64,000 nt of DNA from Sambucus nigra (lineage: Eukaryota > Streptophyta > Magnoliopsida > Dipsacales > Adoxaceae): positions 367,929,868-367,993,867 of the forward strand of contig OX422207.1 in assembly GCA_949130495.1 (NCBI GenBank), given 5' to 3'. Every line of letters starts with the position of its first letter. Position 1 is the first letter of the stretch. Shown here one piece after another: positions 22,571 to 34,491 of the stretch. The notes below the pieces were generated by a model. It did not search any database. It saw nothing but the letters and a program-made list of their open reading frames with translations, and had not been told where the DNA came from. Both the position numbers and the translations under genes were made by a program.

Positions 22571-25500
22571 TGAGTTCTTCTTCAGGAATTACTGTAAGAG
22601 AGTGGGTGGTATTTTCCTTTGGGTCTCCTTCTCATCCACTAAAGGTACTTTTCATTTGGGGCTTCTTCTTATCCACTAGAATTTATTTTTATTTGCCTTC
22701 ACATTAAGGTAGATGTTATGATTTTACCTTGTATCTAGTCCTCTTTGATTGATTTGGTCCAAGGTGAGGAGTTATACCACTCTGAGAGGGTGAGGAGGTA
22801 GTTCGTCTATGACCAAGGTATCCACTCACCTTCCTATCCTTCGAGCACCTCCCCCTCCTAGCTATATCTTGACGAATTTGCCTATTTTAATTTTGGGGGA
22901 TAGTTCATAGAGTTATCCATCTGGGACGTTTATTTGTGCCCTCTCAAGATTACCTTCTTTCCTTCACCCGTTCGTGGTTTACTCTCTAGCAGAGGCAGGT
23001 CCTCCATTTTCAAAATTGTTTGAAGTATGTCCCTCATGAGACCATCTCCACTAAACTTCCCAACAATGACAACAACTTTGGTTAGAGGACCCAAAAGATG
23101 TTATGAAACCACAGTACCATCTCTAAATCCCCCTTTGAGAAAGTCACCCCACTCTTGGTGAGGCCCCTTATCGATGACTCCATCTATTCCAAACAACGCG
23201 AGCCTCATCCTGCCAAGACCAATAGGAAGGGTGAAGCAAAAGGCCCTACTACTTATAAGAGGAAACAACCTGATGTAGATGTTTCCAACTTAATACCAAC
23301 TGATGTTGTTTCTACCACTAATTCCCACCTCGTCTATAAGGACTAGGGTAAGAAAGCAGAATAAGAAGGTTTGTATCGAGGCTACTGCTCACTCTTCTGC
23401 ACCAGACCAGGGGTCTGATACTAATGGCCTTGGAGTGGAGGAAACCTACCGGACTATTCGTGAGTAAGAATATGAAGCCTTAGGATTATCCTATATGTAA
23501 CCTCCTGTTATTTCCATTGATGTTGGTGAAGGTACTATACCTGACTCCTTTTTACTTAATGAGATTGGCTTTCATGGGGTTTCAGTTACTGGTTCCATTT
23601 TCCCCTCATTTTAAGAGGAACTAGTCGATTATAGAAGAACTCCTTCCTATGATGATGACAATTCATGTTCAAATGACATGAGTGCCATTGATTCTTGTGG
23701 TGAATATCATCCTGACGCTTCTATTTTATTGCTAGTTTTGAGAGAGTCCTCTAGTGAGAACATCATGATAGATTCTCCTTTTTCCATCAGTCCTAGAACT
23801 TGTCATCTCCCGTACGACCACTGTAAGTCTTTTCTTTTGGCTTCCTTTGCATGAATTTTTATCGAGCTAACCTTCTTGTCTCTTATTTCTAGTTTCTTAC
23901 TTTAGTCTGGCTAGAGAGGTTTGTTGCTCCCTCCATATTCAAATATTATTTTCTTTATTTTCACATAACTCACTCATTTTTTTTCTTTTCCAACTATCTT
24001 TTGTGTTTTTTATGACCACGATGGCCGCTTCTGTATCGTCATGTTCTATCCAGGTAATCCCTAACTCTTCTGAGTTATTTTTCGTTAACCTATCGTATTT
24101 TTAAATATATTTTTATTCCTTTTTCTTTGTGTGTTTACAGGTGATCATTCCTCCTAACCATACTTCTCACCTCCTGCTTCAGCTGCGGTGAGGGGTTCTT
24201 TTATCGGGCTTTCAAAGCTATTTTGGACTTATAACTTTTGTTATTTTTCTCTATTCACCACCATTTTCTAGGTATAGTAGATCATTTCGTCGTTTGTATC
24301 ATCTTTGTCTTCGTTTCTTGTAGGGCTTTTCTACGTAGAGGCCTTCCTCTACCTGGGGAATGGCACAACTTATCGGAGTTACTTTCTCGAGCCTATCACC
24401 TTCCAAGATATTTTTTATCTCTCGCGTCTTCTTGCCTATGGATGATGGGCCTCACATCCAGCCTATACAACCTCAATTGATTTTCACCATTTCCTCATAT
24501 TTCATATGCCATCACTTCTTTGCAGAGCTTGCTTATTCTTATTTGGGTTAACTTTTTCTTTATCTTTGCATATGCCTACAAACCTTTTGATGATTAGGTC
24601 ACTACTGCTTCTTCGGCTGCACCACTAATCATCTTTCCTCCTTCTTCCCTAGAGGGGATTCATGTACACATGAATTTTGGATCTTTTATCTCTTGAATCA
24701 TTTATATTTTATCACTGACATTTCATTCGCATGTCTTTCCACTGCTTGTTCGAGTTTTAGTCAGCTAGTGTTCCTACTTCATAAGTCACTTCTTCGGTTG
24801 CTTCTCTAATAGCCTCAGCGGCGGTGGAGACCCCTTGTACCCTGGATCTTTTGGCGGCATCGTCATAGCACCTCTTTCGATACTTATTTTATCTTAACTT
24901 TGCTGCCTTTCCATATATTGTTTATCCATTATGTGTAACTTGTCAACACTTATATCTTTCCTTTATTCTTAGGTTTTTTCTAGTAAGGCTTCTTCATCTG
25001 TGGTGCCTGTAGTGTGTGCTGTTGAGGCAGCTCTCCAGGAACCACCTGTAGGTCCTCCCTTGAGTTCTATGAAAATTACCACAAAGGTATCATGTACTTC
25101 TTCTATAAGAGTAGCTAATTTTGTGCTCCCCTTTACTTATGCACCTTCTAATCTCTCTTACTTTCAGGCCTGCATAGCTGAAGTTCCATTGTATGAGGGG
25201 TCTATTTTGGGTTCTAGAGAAATGACTTCAGTGGTACATATTTTTGCACACCTGTTTGTTATACTTGTCATCCTTTCATTTTCTTATATGCATGAGAATT
25301 TTAATAATTTTTCTAACATATCGCAGCATGTGGTCCCCTTATTTGTGAGACATATACTTGGGTCTTTGGGTTTGCACCATGCTAGATCCTATGCCTGAGG
25401 AGACTTTATACAGCATCCTGGAGGATACTACTTCGGTATGCATAAAAATATAATTTTTTTACTTGTGTTTCCTATGCAAGACTTTACTGACACTTTCTTG

Positions 25501-25949
25501 CTTTAACATCTCGTAGATCAGTGTCGCACCTATTCCTTCTGCAGTAGAATCTATGGCTAATGTCTCTGATGAATCCTCCTAGGTAAACACTTGGTCTACT
25601 TAGAACTTATAAACTTTCTCTTCTATGGAAGCGCTTGTTGACACTAACATGTTTCCTTGTTTTCCGGTTAGCTCTGCAGCTATTTCAATAGCTGTGAAAC
25701 ATCTAGGGGATGTCACTGTAAGAGAGGTATTATACTATCATACCCCCACTCTCCTTTCTATTTTACCATTTCTTCTTACTTTTATTGTGCAAGTAGGCTC
25801 ACTCTCACACCCATGTTTCCTTGTTTTTAGGTTAGTGAGATGGTCGTCCCTAGTTCTTCGGGACATGCTGCGAGTGTTGTACTGTGTCCCCCCCCCCCCC
25901 CCCCCCCCCAGGTATTAGACTATCATACCTAGTTTACTTTTGTAAGCGC
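22571..25949 (+). pseudogene. Antisense gene of element B, middle part with many small exon-like modules
   Basis: This is plus-strand DNA with recurrent pyrimidine-rich acceptors (TTTACAG near 24,138, TTTCTAG near 24,270, TTTGCAG near 24,523, TTTCAG near 25,165, TCGCAG near 25,322, TTTTTAG near 25,830). Each is followed by a short Ser/Ala/Pro-rich open piece, for example TASSAAPLI near 24,605 and VVPVVCAVEAALQEPP near 25,000. The piece 23,155-23,346 (EAKGPTTYKRKQPDVDVSNL) is a basic, hydrophilic linker. The repeated look of the modules suggests exon duplication within the antisense gene. I could not build a continuous spliced frame, and stops are frequent. Confidence 0.45.
25888..25909. repeat. 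Poly-C tract, 22 bases
   Basis: There is an uninterrupted run of 22 C directly before an AGGTATTAGACTATCATACC phrase that is also found, slightly altered, near 25,725. The length may be uncertain because of sequencing or assembly limits at homopolymers. Confidence 0.85.
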
Positions 25950-27290
25950 GGAAGCCCCTAAATTTTAAAAATTCTTTTAAATTAACTTTCCTTTAATGCA
26001 TAATAGAATGGTTCAACAAAATACAAACTACAAATTATAATTTCAAATTTTAATTTCTTTCAAATTAAAATAAACTAAACTAAAAGTGACATTAAATTAA
26101 TCAACAAATTAATTTTCACTTAAACAACTTAATTCAATCCAAGTCCTAAAATTTTTCTAACAAGATTAATTCATTTTTCAACATAGGCCAAGCCAAATTT
26201 TATCAAATTAAAATTAATGACTTGAACTAAATTAATTTAATATTATCCAAATTAATTTTAGCAACAAATTAAGCATGAGTAGTGATTTAAACCATATTTT
26301 ATCTTTTAGTCCTAAGCATGCATCTAGGTGACATAGCAGGATAAAATAATTCACAAACCACTACGCCGCGATGTACGAGAAAAACCCAAATGGAAAAAAT
26401 CTCGGACGACCCCTAGCCTTAAGTCCACTAAGTACGATTTTATGTTTACAAAATAGATGACTTACTATATACGACTTGAATCCATCCGAGCCTTGACGCC
26501 TATTCTTGTAACTACCTCCGCCTAGTTGATAATCCCGGACTCCATGGGAACCTTGGAATCCTCCAATGAAGCTTTTGGTCAACCATCAACCCGCACCTGA
26601 TGCCTTTTTCCGAGTGGGAATGTCACAGCAAACAAAGTCTTCTTCTTTGTGGGATGTAGAAGCAAACCCAAAAAAACTCTTCAAAGGGTAGAGTAGAACC
26701 CGATGCCAAACACTCCAAGTAGATATAAGTATATATATATGAAAGAACTTGGAATAAAACAAACTAAAACTATGGGTGTGAAACATTTGGTTTTGTTCTA
26801 AGGATTGAAAATTTTTAATAAAAATCAAGGAGACCTTTCTTAGAGAATTTTTTTCTCTCAAAAGCCTTTAGAAAAGTATGAAAAGTCTTATCAAAAAGTG
26901 TCTTCCCCCATATATTAAAATTGGTACAAAGTAGTGTGGTAGTGGGGTGGGGTGGGGGTAAAAATGAAAACTAGCAAAAAATAGACAAATTGAAATCTCG
27001 TTTGAAATATCATTTGAACGAAATCTCGTTCGAACGAGGTCATTCAAACGACCTTTCTAGTGAGGTTGCAGGCCATGGTTCTAGATAATTTCAATACGAA
27101 TGCGTGGCCACCAGTTTCGTATTTTTTGGATTTTTTTTGGATTTGATATAATTTTTCTACGGAAAGGTGTTCGAGAACAAAATCTTTATAACTATGAATT
27201 CAAAAAAAATTAACAAACAATACTAACACCCAAAATAAATTTCCAAGCTCCTATATATATATATATTAATGCATTCATACCATTAGGAGA
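25950..27290. mobile_element. LTR-like insertion inside the antisense gene of element B
   Basis: Composition changes sharply at about 25,950 (TTTTGTAAGCGCGGAAGCC, an LTR-like start) to AT-rich, non-coding DNA without Ser-rich exons. The block contains a cluster of TTCGAA/TTTGAA motifs (27,001-27,048) like those in the LTRs at 46.8, 49.6, 58.3 and 59.8 kb, and a TATATATA run at 27,255-27,266. Coding-like sequence of the interrupted gene resumes by 27,719. Neither orientation nor precise ends could be fixed, and there is no second copy in the window. Confidence 0.4.
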
Positions 27291-27718
27291 CATTGGAATC
27301 CACATGTTGATGGCGTGAAACCTGGCACGAAAATGGGCAATGATTAAGCTTTTAAATTCTGGGCCTCTACATTTTCAACTCCTCAAACATGTCATAGGCT
27401 TGATAAGGAAAACTTCTAACCTATGACTCAAATGGTTTTGTCTAGAATTGAGACAACACTACATAAGACTCAATTGGAAATTTGTGACCTTACAAATTTT
27501 AACTATTAAGTTAAGAATTTCCATTTTTTTAACAAAAGAAGGTATTGATATCAACTCTGCCTATCCTCTGTTAGGCTTGTATTCAGGGTCATATGGTGCC
27601 CCCTCGATTTGGAAGAAACATATTGACCCCTCTGGGCTATGAGGTTAGGCTTTGCAGCCTTTGTTTTGATCTGAATAGAGATGTTTAACCTTCTGTCCTG
27701 TTATTTCTTTTATTGCAG

Positions 27719-28384
27719 GGTCCAGTCAATGAGCCCACTGAGGCAACTATTGAGGCAGAGTAGAGTTCTAAGACTGCTCACTCAAATGGTGATGCTGGAT
27801 CCAACAAGGATTCCTATCTTCCCCTTTCTGAGCTCGAGTCTTGGAATACAAGCTATGAAGATATTAAGGTAGAGGCTCCATGGGATTTTATGAGTGCACT
27901 ATGGCGTTTAAAGCTACCATCGAGGTTCCAAACTCATGAGCGGGAGGTGCTGGAGATGATCCTAGAGAACCATCCTGGGACTTTTACATCTCAGAGTGTG
28001 GTCAACATCGACAGCCTCACGATCTTCAACCCGAGAGCTCTTGCCATCCATCTTCATGACTCCCAGTCCAATCCTCCTACTGATTTGCTTCTATCATTCA
28101 CAACTGAACTTTCTTGATACCGCAGTTCATCATTTCTTAGTGTCTCATTCCGAAAGATGGTGAGACTCAATATGTCTAGGCAATCCTGGGTTCATCAGTG
28201 TCAGACTATGATTGCTCAAATTAGAGGTCTGATTCAGTCACTCCAGACCAAGATAGCCAAGCTTGAGGCTGGTGACACTGAGACGAAGCTAGGATGGCCA
28301 GATTGTAGGAGCCGTTCAATGAGGAGGAAGGTCATTCTTATGAAGATATACGCTCACGACATGACTTATTTTTATTTTCTCTAG
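27719..28384 (+). pseudogene. C-terminal exon of the antisense gene of element B, coiled coil
   Basis: The exon starts after TTTATTGCAG at 27,719 and stays in one frame to a stop at 28,382, apart from two nonsense codons (TAG at 27,761 and TGA at 28,115). It reads GPVNEPTEATIEAE, then KTAHSNGDAGSNKD, LESWNTSYEDIKVEAP and a hydrophobic/basic part (WRLKLPSRFQTHEREVLEMI). The last part, QTMIAQIRGLIQSLQTKIAK, looks like a coiled coil, as in the final exon of the antisense gene of element A. The gene ends about 6 kb from the end of the converging pol, now separated by insertion X. Only two stops over 222 codons suggests that it was under selection until fairly recently. Confidence 0.65.
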
Positions 28385-29267
28385 TGGCTAGTTTGCCTTA
28401 CTATGTAGGCCTTATTTTGGATTTTTTTTTCTTCTTCATATGTAAAAAATTGCTCATATATTAATGAAAAACCTCTATTAGCTTCCATTTTTCTATTTAT
28501 TCTTTATTCTTTGCCTCTCTGTATACTTTGGCATCTATTTACTATGACCTCCTCTAATTTTCTATGAGCACTTGGTATATTTGAAATGCCCCATATATTG
28601 TGGGGTACTTGCATAAATCTGGGAAAGTCATACTTTTTAGTGTGGCCCCATGTGATTGTGGTGTAATTTGTTGTGCACATTCATCTTTTAGGGAATAGCT
28701 AGGAGAGGGGGTTAGACTTTTTCCGTCCCACAAATTTTTAATACAATTTCATAAATGCAAATAAGGAAAATGACTATTTTCTAAAAAAGAAAAAAATCCC
28801 CCTGGTCTACAGGGTCCTTGTTCCAGATTTTTTCTTAAGAACCTTTTAGTCTTAAAAAATAACTATTCATGTGCATGTGTGTGTGGGGGGGTGGGGGAGG
28901 CTCCTTTCTCTACATTTTCTCAGGACTGGTCAAGTAAATTTTTTTCTTGAGAACAGAGGTTAGAACTTATTTTCTATGCTATAAATCTGTTATGAGACAA
29001 TAATAAGAAAATGTCACATTTTTTTTATTATTACTATGAGAACAACCTCGTGCTGGTCTAGTGGTGAAAAATTTATCTGTTTTTTATGTAGGGACTTTGG
29101 TAAATATATTTTTTCTCTTAGGATGGATGTACACGCTAGTATAATGAGGAAATGTCCTTTTGTCATCGACCCTCTTCTAGTCTAGCAGATACTATTTCTA
29201 TTTTTTCTTTTTATACCAACAAAATGTTCTAGTGCATATACTTCATATAGCGGGTAAGTAAACAAAA
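28385..29267. other. 3' region of antisense gene B
   Basis: No gene is supported. T-rich DNA contains a TTTTTTTTTCTTCTTC run after the stop and a possible AATGAAAAA polyadenylation-like signal near 28,462. A G-rich run (GTGTGTGGGGGGGTGGGGG) lies near 28,880. Confidence 0.4.
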
Positions 29268-29272
29268 CGAGA
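29268..29272 (+). repeat. Target-site duplication of insertion X, left copy
   Basis: CGAGA directly precedes the LTR terminus TGTAACACC. The same five bases follow the opposite terminus at 34,331-34,335. Confidence 0.75.
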
Positions 29273-30148
29273 TGTAACACCCCGCCCGCCCGGGGAGAGC
29301 GAACGGAGCGCTACTGTCGATAAAACTAAACTAAATCCACAATATAACAAGGTATAGAGCATCTAAATCCGATAATAGAAAAGAAACCACTAATCTCAAT
29401 CGCGTCAAATAAATATAACAATTCTCTCGAATAAATACAACTATCTAACTATCTCGAAAATAAAATAAATCTCCAAATGCTCTATACATCAAAATAAATG
29501 CAAGTCTTCTCATCTTGTATTAAAAAACCTTCCCAAATAATCCACGCTAAAATCATCCCAATTAGTCCATAGCACTCAAATCCGTGCTCACCTTCCAACT
29601 AAGAAAAAGATGGGGAAGTACACAATAAGACAGGAACGATGCTCAACAAATATGTTACGATGAATAAAACGTCACAATACGAATACGAATATTTAAATCA
29701 AATGCAAATCTCAATAGCATTTTATCAATAAATTTCTCAACAACACATTAACCGGGTCACCAGGCCTCACCCCATCCGCATATGCTTTATCAAGTCATAG
29801 CCCTTGGAAGCAGGAATTTTGGCGGGTGCCCAACGTCCGTGCCATATTAAAATCTCATGACAACATGCTCAACAACAACATTAATAATACCACATGAATC
29901 AAAATAATTCCAACAATTATTTTTCCAGATTTTAATGAATTTAACAATTCAAAACACGAGTTCAATTAAGAAGAATTCAACGGAATAAACACTCGCGAGA
30001 TTTAGAAGCATATTGTGTAAAACCCCATACCTTAAACCCCCAAAAAGAACCAGTATGAATCATCACATAATTCAGCCTCAAAATCTAATCACACCATCAC
30101 GTTCCTCTAGAGAAAATAATCAAATCTCGTTCTAGCCCAAACTCGAGA
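29273..30148 (-). mobile_element. LTR copy X1, truncated
   Basis: X1 matches 32,885-33,768 of the full LTR with few differences, from TGTAACACCCCGCCCGCC to AACTCGAGA, and then stops abruptly. It is the 3'-terminal 60 percent of the LTR in minus orientation. The missing start would lie beyond 30,148. Confidence 0.85.
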
Positions 30149-31263
30149 TAATTGACTTTTGGGTGCGTAGAACTCAGGTAATACATGTAGAGATAATAAA
30201 ATTTGGTTTTTTATATATATATGATGAAAACTTGGTATATTTAATTTTAAAAAATAATTAAATGAGATTATTTGCGTATTATTGACGTTGTGATAATTAA
30301 ATTAAGGTTTAATTGAATTGGACTATCATGCGTAGTTTTATATATTGATTAATTATTGCTTGTTTGTGTGACTTGTTGGTATTATGATGTTGCCTTTGTG
30401 ACGACGGGTTGTTGGGTAATATTGCTCTCCCTATATTTTAGAATGGCTATAGGTATGGGACTAGTGGGTATGCCTCTTGATGATTTACGCCTTCTAGGTA
30501 TGGGACTAGTGAGGGTAGATTATCGCGTTTTTATCATCTTGAGGGTGGGCTGATTTTTATTACTTTATCGTCGTTACGGTAGTCTAAGTACGAGACTAAG
30601 TTAAGATTTATGTTAGAAAATCCTCCTATACATAGGATAGGATGTATTGATAACTTGGGGACCCTTAGGTATGGGGCTAAGGGATATTTTGAGGATCTCA
30701 CATCGATTAAAAGGGTGGGGTGATTATAAATTGTGAACTTGAGAATTAATGCCTAAGATAAAAACGGGTATTAAAATTTGTGGCGACATAATGTGTCGGG
30801 GCCGACAGTTTAAACATGTCAGAGGACGATTTATGTCGTGTCGTGTGTGGAACCTTGTCATGTGTCGGGGCCGACAGTAAACGGGTCAGAGGACGATTGA
30901 CAAGGGGAACCTTGTCATGTGTCGGGGCCGACAGTAAACGGGTCCGAGAACGATTGACAAGGGGAAGTGTGACACTTTAATAAAAAAGTGAGAACTATAA
31001 TAAGAGCTGGTTAATTTAATTAAATTAATATCGTGGGACTTGGGAATTTAAAATCATATTGGTGTGCCTTTATAAATGGGGATTTTTGCGTGTAGTTAGT
31101 AGATTATAATTATCGCGTTTAATTATCCCGTTTAATTTAAAATATTCTATTGTGATATGAATTGCGTATAATGCTACTGTCTGGATTCAAGAATCCTATT
31201 TGAGTGGAGTAGTGTGTATTCTTGCTCAGGGATTTGGCTCTCACCCATGCGTTGACTAATAAG
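30149..31263 (+). mobile_element. Foreign LTR-like fragment inside insertion X
   Basis: This segment is unrelated to the X LTR. It has GGTATGGGACTAGTG phrases repeated at 30,450 and 30,500, a three-unit GC-rich repeat at 30,793-30,975, and a TATA-like TTTATAAATGGGG near 31,070 on the plus strand. It has no coding content and is cut at both ends by X LTR copies. The source element is not recognised. Confidence 0.45.
30793..30975 (+). repeat. GC-rich tandem repeat with TGTCGG-GG-CCGACA hairpin core
   Basis: GTGTCGGGGCCGACAGT occurs at 30,793, 30,862 and 30,919. The last two units, 57 bp apart, are almost identical and include AAACGGGTCAGAGGACG and GATTGACAAGGGGAA. The core TGTCGG/CCGACA can pair with itself. 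Confidence 0.8.
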
Positions 31264-32428
31264 TGTAACAACCCGCGTAATTTTGGGGGTATCTTCGAAA
31301 TTAAGAGGAAAAATAAATTTGAGAGAAAATTATTTTTATTTCTCAAATATGTTGGATTTTATTTTTAAAGGCGAGAATTTCAAATGATTTTGAAATCGGA
31401 ATTAAAATGGAGTTTTAATTGAATTTTTATTATTTAGAAGAGTCCTTAAAACATAAAACTCTCTAAGAGTCCTCAGAACATAAAACTCTCTAGTAAAAAT
31501 AATATTTTTAGATATCCGACCGTCCGATCCAGCTGAATTTTTGTCAGAAGTCCTGTCTCGCCGTTCGCTACAACATACTAACATTTCAAGCGATTCCAAT
31601 GGTTCGATCATCCGGAATAAATTTTTTAGTGTTTGTATCTGATTAGAACTCTTTTCTAAATCAAACTCTTAATCCTTTATATATCAACAAATTCGTGGAT
31701 GGACTTTTCAAATCACTTTTTCTCAATCTTTTCAACTAGAAGACCTCTCCAAAATTACTCCCTTTCATCTACAAACCATAGCCCCAAACTTATTCAAGAT
31801 TTCAACCTTAGATTAGAAAGCTTATTTGGTGTTTTCTCGAGTTTGGGCTAGAACGAGATTTGATTATTTTCGCTAGAGGAACGTGATGGTGTGATTAGAT
31901 TTTGAGGCTGAATTATGTGATGATTCATGCTGGTTCTTTTTGGTGGTTTAAGGTATGGTGTTTTACACAATATGCTCCTAAATCTCGCGAGTGTTTATTC
32001 CGTTGAATTCTTCTTAATTGAACTCGTGTTTTGAATTGTTAAATTCATTGAAATCTGGAAAAATAATTGTTGGAATTATTTTGATTCATGTGGTATTATT
32101 CATGTTGTTGTTGAGGATGTTGTCATGAGATTTTAATATGGCACGGACGTTGGGCACCTGCCAAAATTCCTGCTTCCAAGGGCTATGACTTGATAAAGCA
32201 TATGCGGATGGGGTGAGGCCTGGTGACCCGGTTAATGTGTTGTTGAGAAATTTATTGATAAAATGCTATTGAGATTTGGATTTGATTTGAATATTCGTCT
32301 TCGTATTGTGACGTTTTATTCATCGTAACATATTTGTTGAGCATCTTTCATGTCGTATTGTGTACTTCCCCATCTTTTTCTTAGTTGGAAGGTGAGCACG
32401 GATTTGAGTGCTATGGACCAATTGGGAT
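31264..32428 (+). mobile_element. LTR copy X2, inverted and truncated
   Basis: X2 starts TGTAACAACCCGCGTAATTTT and runs to GGACCAATTGGGAT as the reverse complement of about 33,165-34,330, with roughly 95 percent identity by eye. It is a plus-oriented copy of the LTR lacking its last 280 bp. With X3 it forms a near-perfect inverted repeat of about 1.16 kb. Confidence 0.85.
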
Positions 32429-32869
32429 CTGTCACACCCCGCTTAATTCTGGCATCGGCCGCCACCAAAACTAAGTCGGGCGTGAACTAAATAAAATATC
32501 ATTCTTAGCATGAGATAGATATGAGACATAAATAAATCAGTCCATAAGATAAACAATTGAGTCAATCTCAAATGATCATAAACAACTAAGCGATAAAAGA
32601 TCCATCACATGCTAACTCCAAAAAAATCCAATCTCCAATAATGATTAAATAAAATCTGAATAATCCCAACAGAATCCCTCTAAACAACTTTGGAACCGAA
32701 TGGCCCAATAAAACTCCAAAAATAATCTCGTCTCCAAAATAATAATTTCCTGACATCTAATCTAGATTCCTAACACGAAACGATTCTCTAAAAATTTCTA
32801 TCTCCGATTTCGCGCCACAAAAACGCAACAGACCCAAAACCCAAGACCCGAGGGTTGTCGTATACCTAA
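32429..32869 (-). other. Leader (5' untranslated) remnant of insertion X
   Basis: This is DNA next to the primer site of the full X LTR, read on the minus strand away from the LTR. It has no start of gag. At the left end the sequence GTGTGACAG abuts the X2 break and itself looks like another LTR end (CTGTCACACCCCGC on the plus strand), which suggests a deletion joining two LTR-like termini. Confidence 0.45.
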
Positions 32870-32881
32870 GCTCTGATACCA
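32870..32881 (-). promoter_or_regulatory. Primer binding site of X (initiator Met tRNA)
   Basis: The minus strand reads TGGTATCAGAGC, three bases after the LTR end TGTTACA. This is the standard initiator-Met tRNA primer site of many plant retrotransposons. Confidence 0.85.
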
Positions 32882-32884
32882 TTC

Positions 32885-34330
32885 TGTAACACCCCGCCCG
32901 CCCGGTGAGAGCGAACGGAGCGCTACTTTCGATAAAACTAAACTAAATCCACAATATAACAAGGTATAGAGCATCTAAATCCGATAATAGAAAATAAACC
33001 ACTAATCTCAATCGCTTCAAATAAATACAACAATTCTCTCGAATAAATACAACTATCTAACTATCTCGAAAATAAAATAAATCTCCAAATGCTCTATACA
33101 TCAAAATAAATACAAGTCTTCTCATCTTGTATTAAAAAACCTTCCCAAATAATCCACGCTAAAATCATCCCAATTGGTCCATAGCACTCAAATCCGTGCT
33201 CACCTTCTAACTAAGAAAAAGACGGGGAAGTACACAATACGACAGGAAAGATGCTCAACAAATATGTTACGATGAATAAAACGTCACAATACGAATACGA
33301 ATATTCAAATCAAATGCAAATCTCAATAGCATTTTATCAATAAATTTCTCAACAACACATTAACCGGGGCACCAGGCCTCACCACATCCGCATATGCTTT
33401 ATCAAGTCATAGCCCTTGGAAGCAGGAATTTTGGCGGGTGCCCAACGTCCGTGCCATATTAAAATCTAATGACAACATGCTCAACAACAACATGAATAAT
33501 ACCACATGAATCAAAATAATTCCAACAATTATTTTTCCATATTTCAATGAATTTAACAATTCAAAACACGAGTTCAATTAAGAAGAATTCAACGGAATAA
33601 ACACTCGCGAGATTTAGGAGCATATTGTGTAAAACCCCATACCTTAAACCACCAAAAAGAACCAGCATGAATCATCACATAATTCAGCCTCAAAATCTAA
33701 TCACACCATCACGTTCCTCTAGCGAAAATAATCAAATCTCGTTCTAGCCCAAACTCGAGAAAACACCAAATAAGCTTTCTAATCTAAGGTTGAAATCTTG
33801 AATAAGATTGGGCTATGGTTTGTAGATGAAAGGGAGTAATTTTGGAGAGGTCTTCTAGTTGAAAAGATTGAGAAAAAGTGATTTGAAAAGTCCATCAACG
33901 AATTTGTTGATATATAAAGGATTAAGAGTTTGATTTAGAAAAGAGTTCTAATGAGATACAAACACTAAAAATTTTATTCTGGATAATCGGACCATTGGAG
34001 TCGCTTGAAATTTTAGTATGTTGTAGCGAACGGCGAGACAGGACTTCTGACAACAATTCATCTTGATCGGACGGTCGGATTTCTAAAAATACTATTTTTA
34101 CTAGAGAGTTTTATGTTCTGAGGACTTTTAGAGAGTTTTATGTTTTGAGGACTCTTCTAAATAATAAAAATTCAATTAAAACTCCATTTTAATTCCGATT
34201 TCGAAATCGTTTGAAATTCTCGCCTTTAAAACTAAAATCCAACATATTTGAGAAATAAAAATAATTTTCTCTCAAATTTATTTTTCCTCTTAATTTCGAA
34301 GATACCTCCAAAATTACGCGGGTTGTTACA
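32885..34330 (-). mobile_element. LTR copy X3, full length (1,446 bp)
   Basis: On the minus strand X3 starts TGTAACAACCCGCG at 34,330 and ends GGGCGGGGTGTTACA at 32,885, followed by the primer site. It contains a CTTTATATATC TATA-like stretch near 33,920 and a 30-bp direct repeat (ACATAAAACTCTCTA) in U3. It is the 5' LTR of insertion X. Confidence 0.85.
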
Positions 34331-34335
34331 CGAGA
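34331..34335 (+). repeat. Target-site duplication of insertion X, right copy
   Basis: CGAGA follows the terminus ...GTTGTTACA and repeats 29,268-29,272. Confidence 0.75.
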
Positions 34336-34491
34336 GTCGTCATACAATGATAAGAAAGAGTTGTTATTCATTTCTTTTATATTGTTTGATGTTTACAAGA
34401 CTTTGTTGCTTTACGATATTTACAAAAATTAACTTTTCTAATTTTAGAGCAGGCCACTCAAACTCTTCAGAAGAAATGAATTTTAACAAAA

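Larger units (their letters stand above)
29273..34330 (-). mobile_element. Insertion X: rearranged LTR retrotransposon with three LTR copies
   Basis: Both ends are LTR termini (TGTAACACCCCG... at 29,273 and ...GGGTTGTTACA at 34,330), and the block is flanked by a 5-bp direct repeat CGAGA, so it entered element B as one unit. It contains a full LTR (32,885-34,330, minus orientation), a primer site and leader next to it, a truncated LTR in the same orientation (29,273-30,148), an inverted truncated LTR (31,264-32,428) and foreign LTR-like DNA. There is no gag or pol. The LTR style and initiator-Met primer site suggest a chromovirus (Tekay/Del-like) origin. It cannot transpose by itself. Confidence 0.8.
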
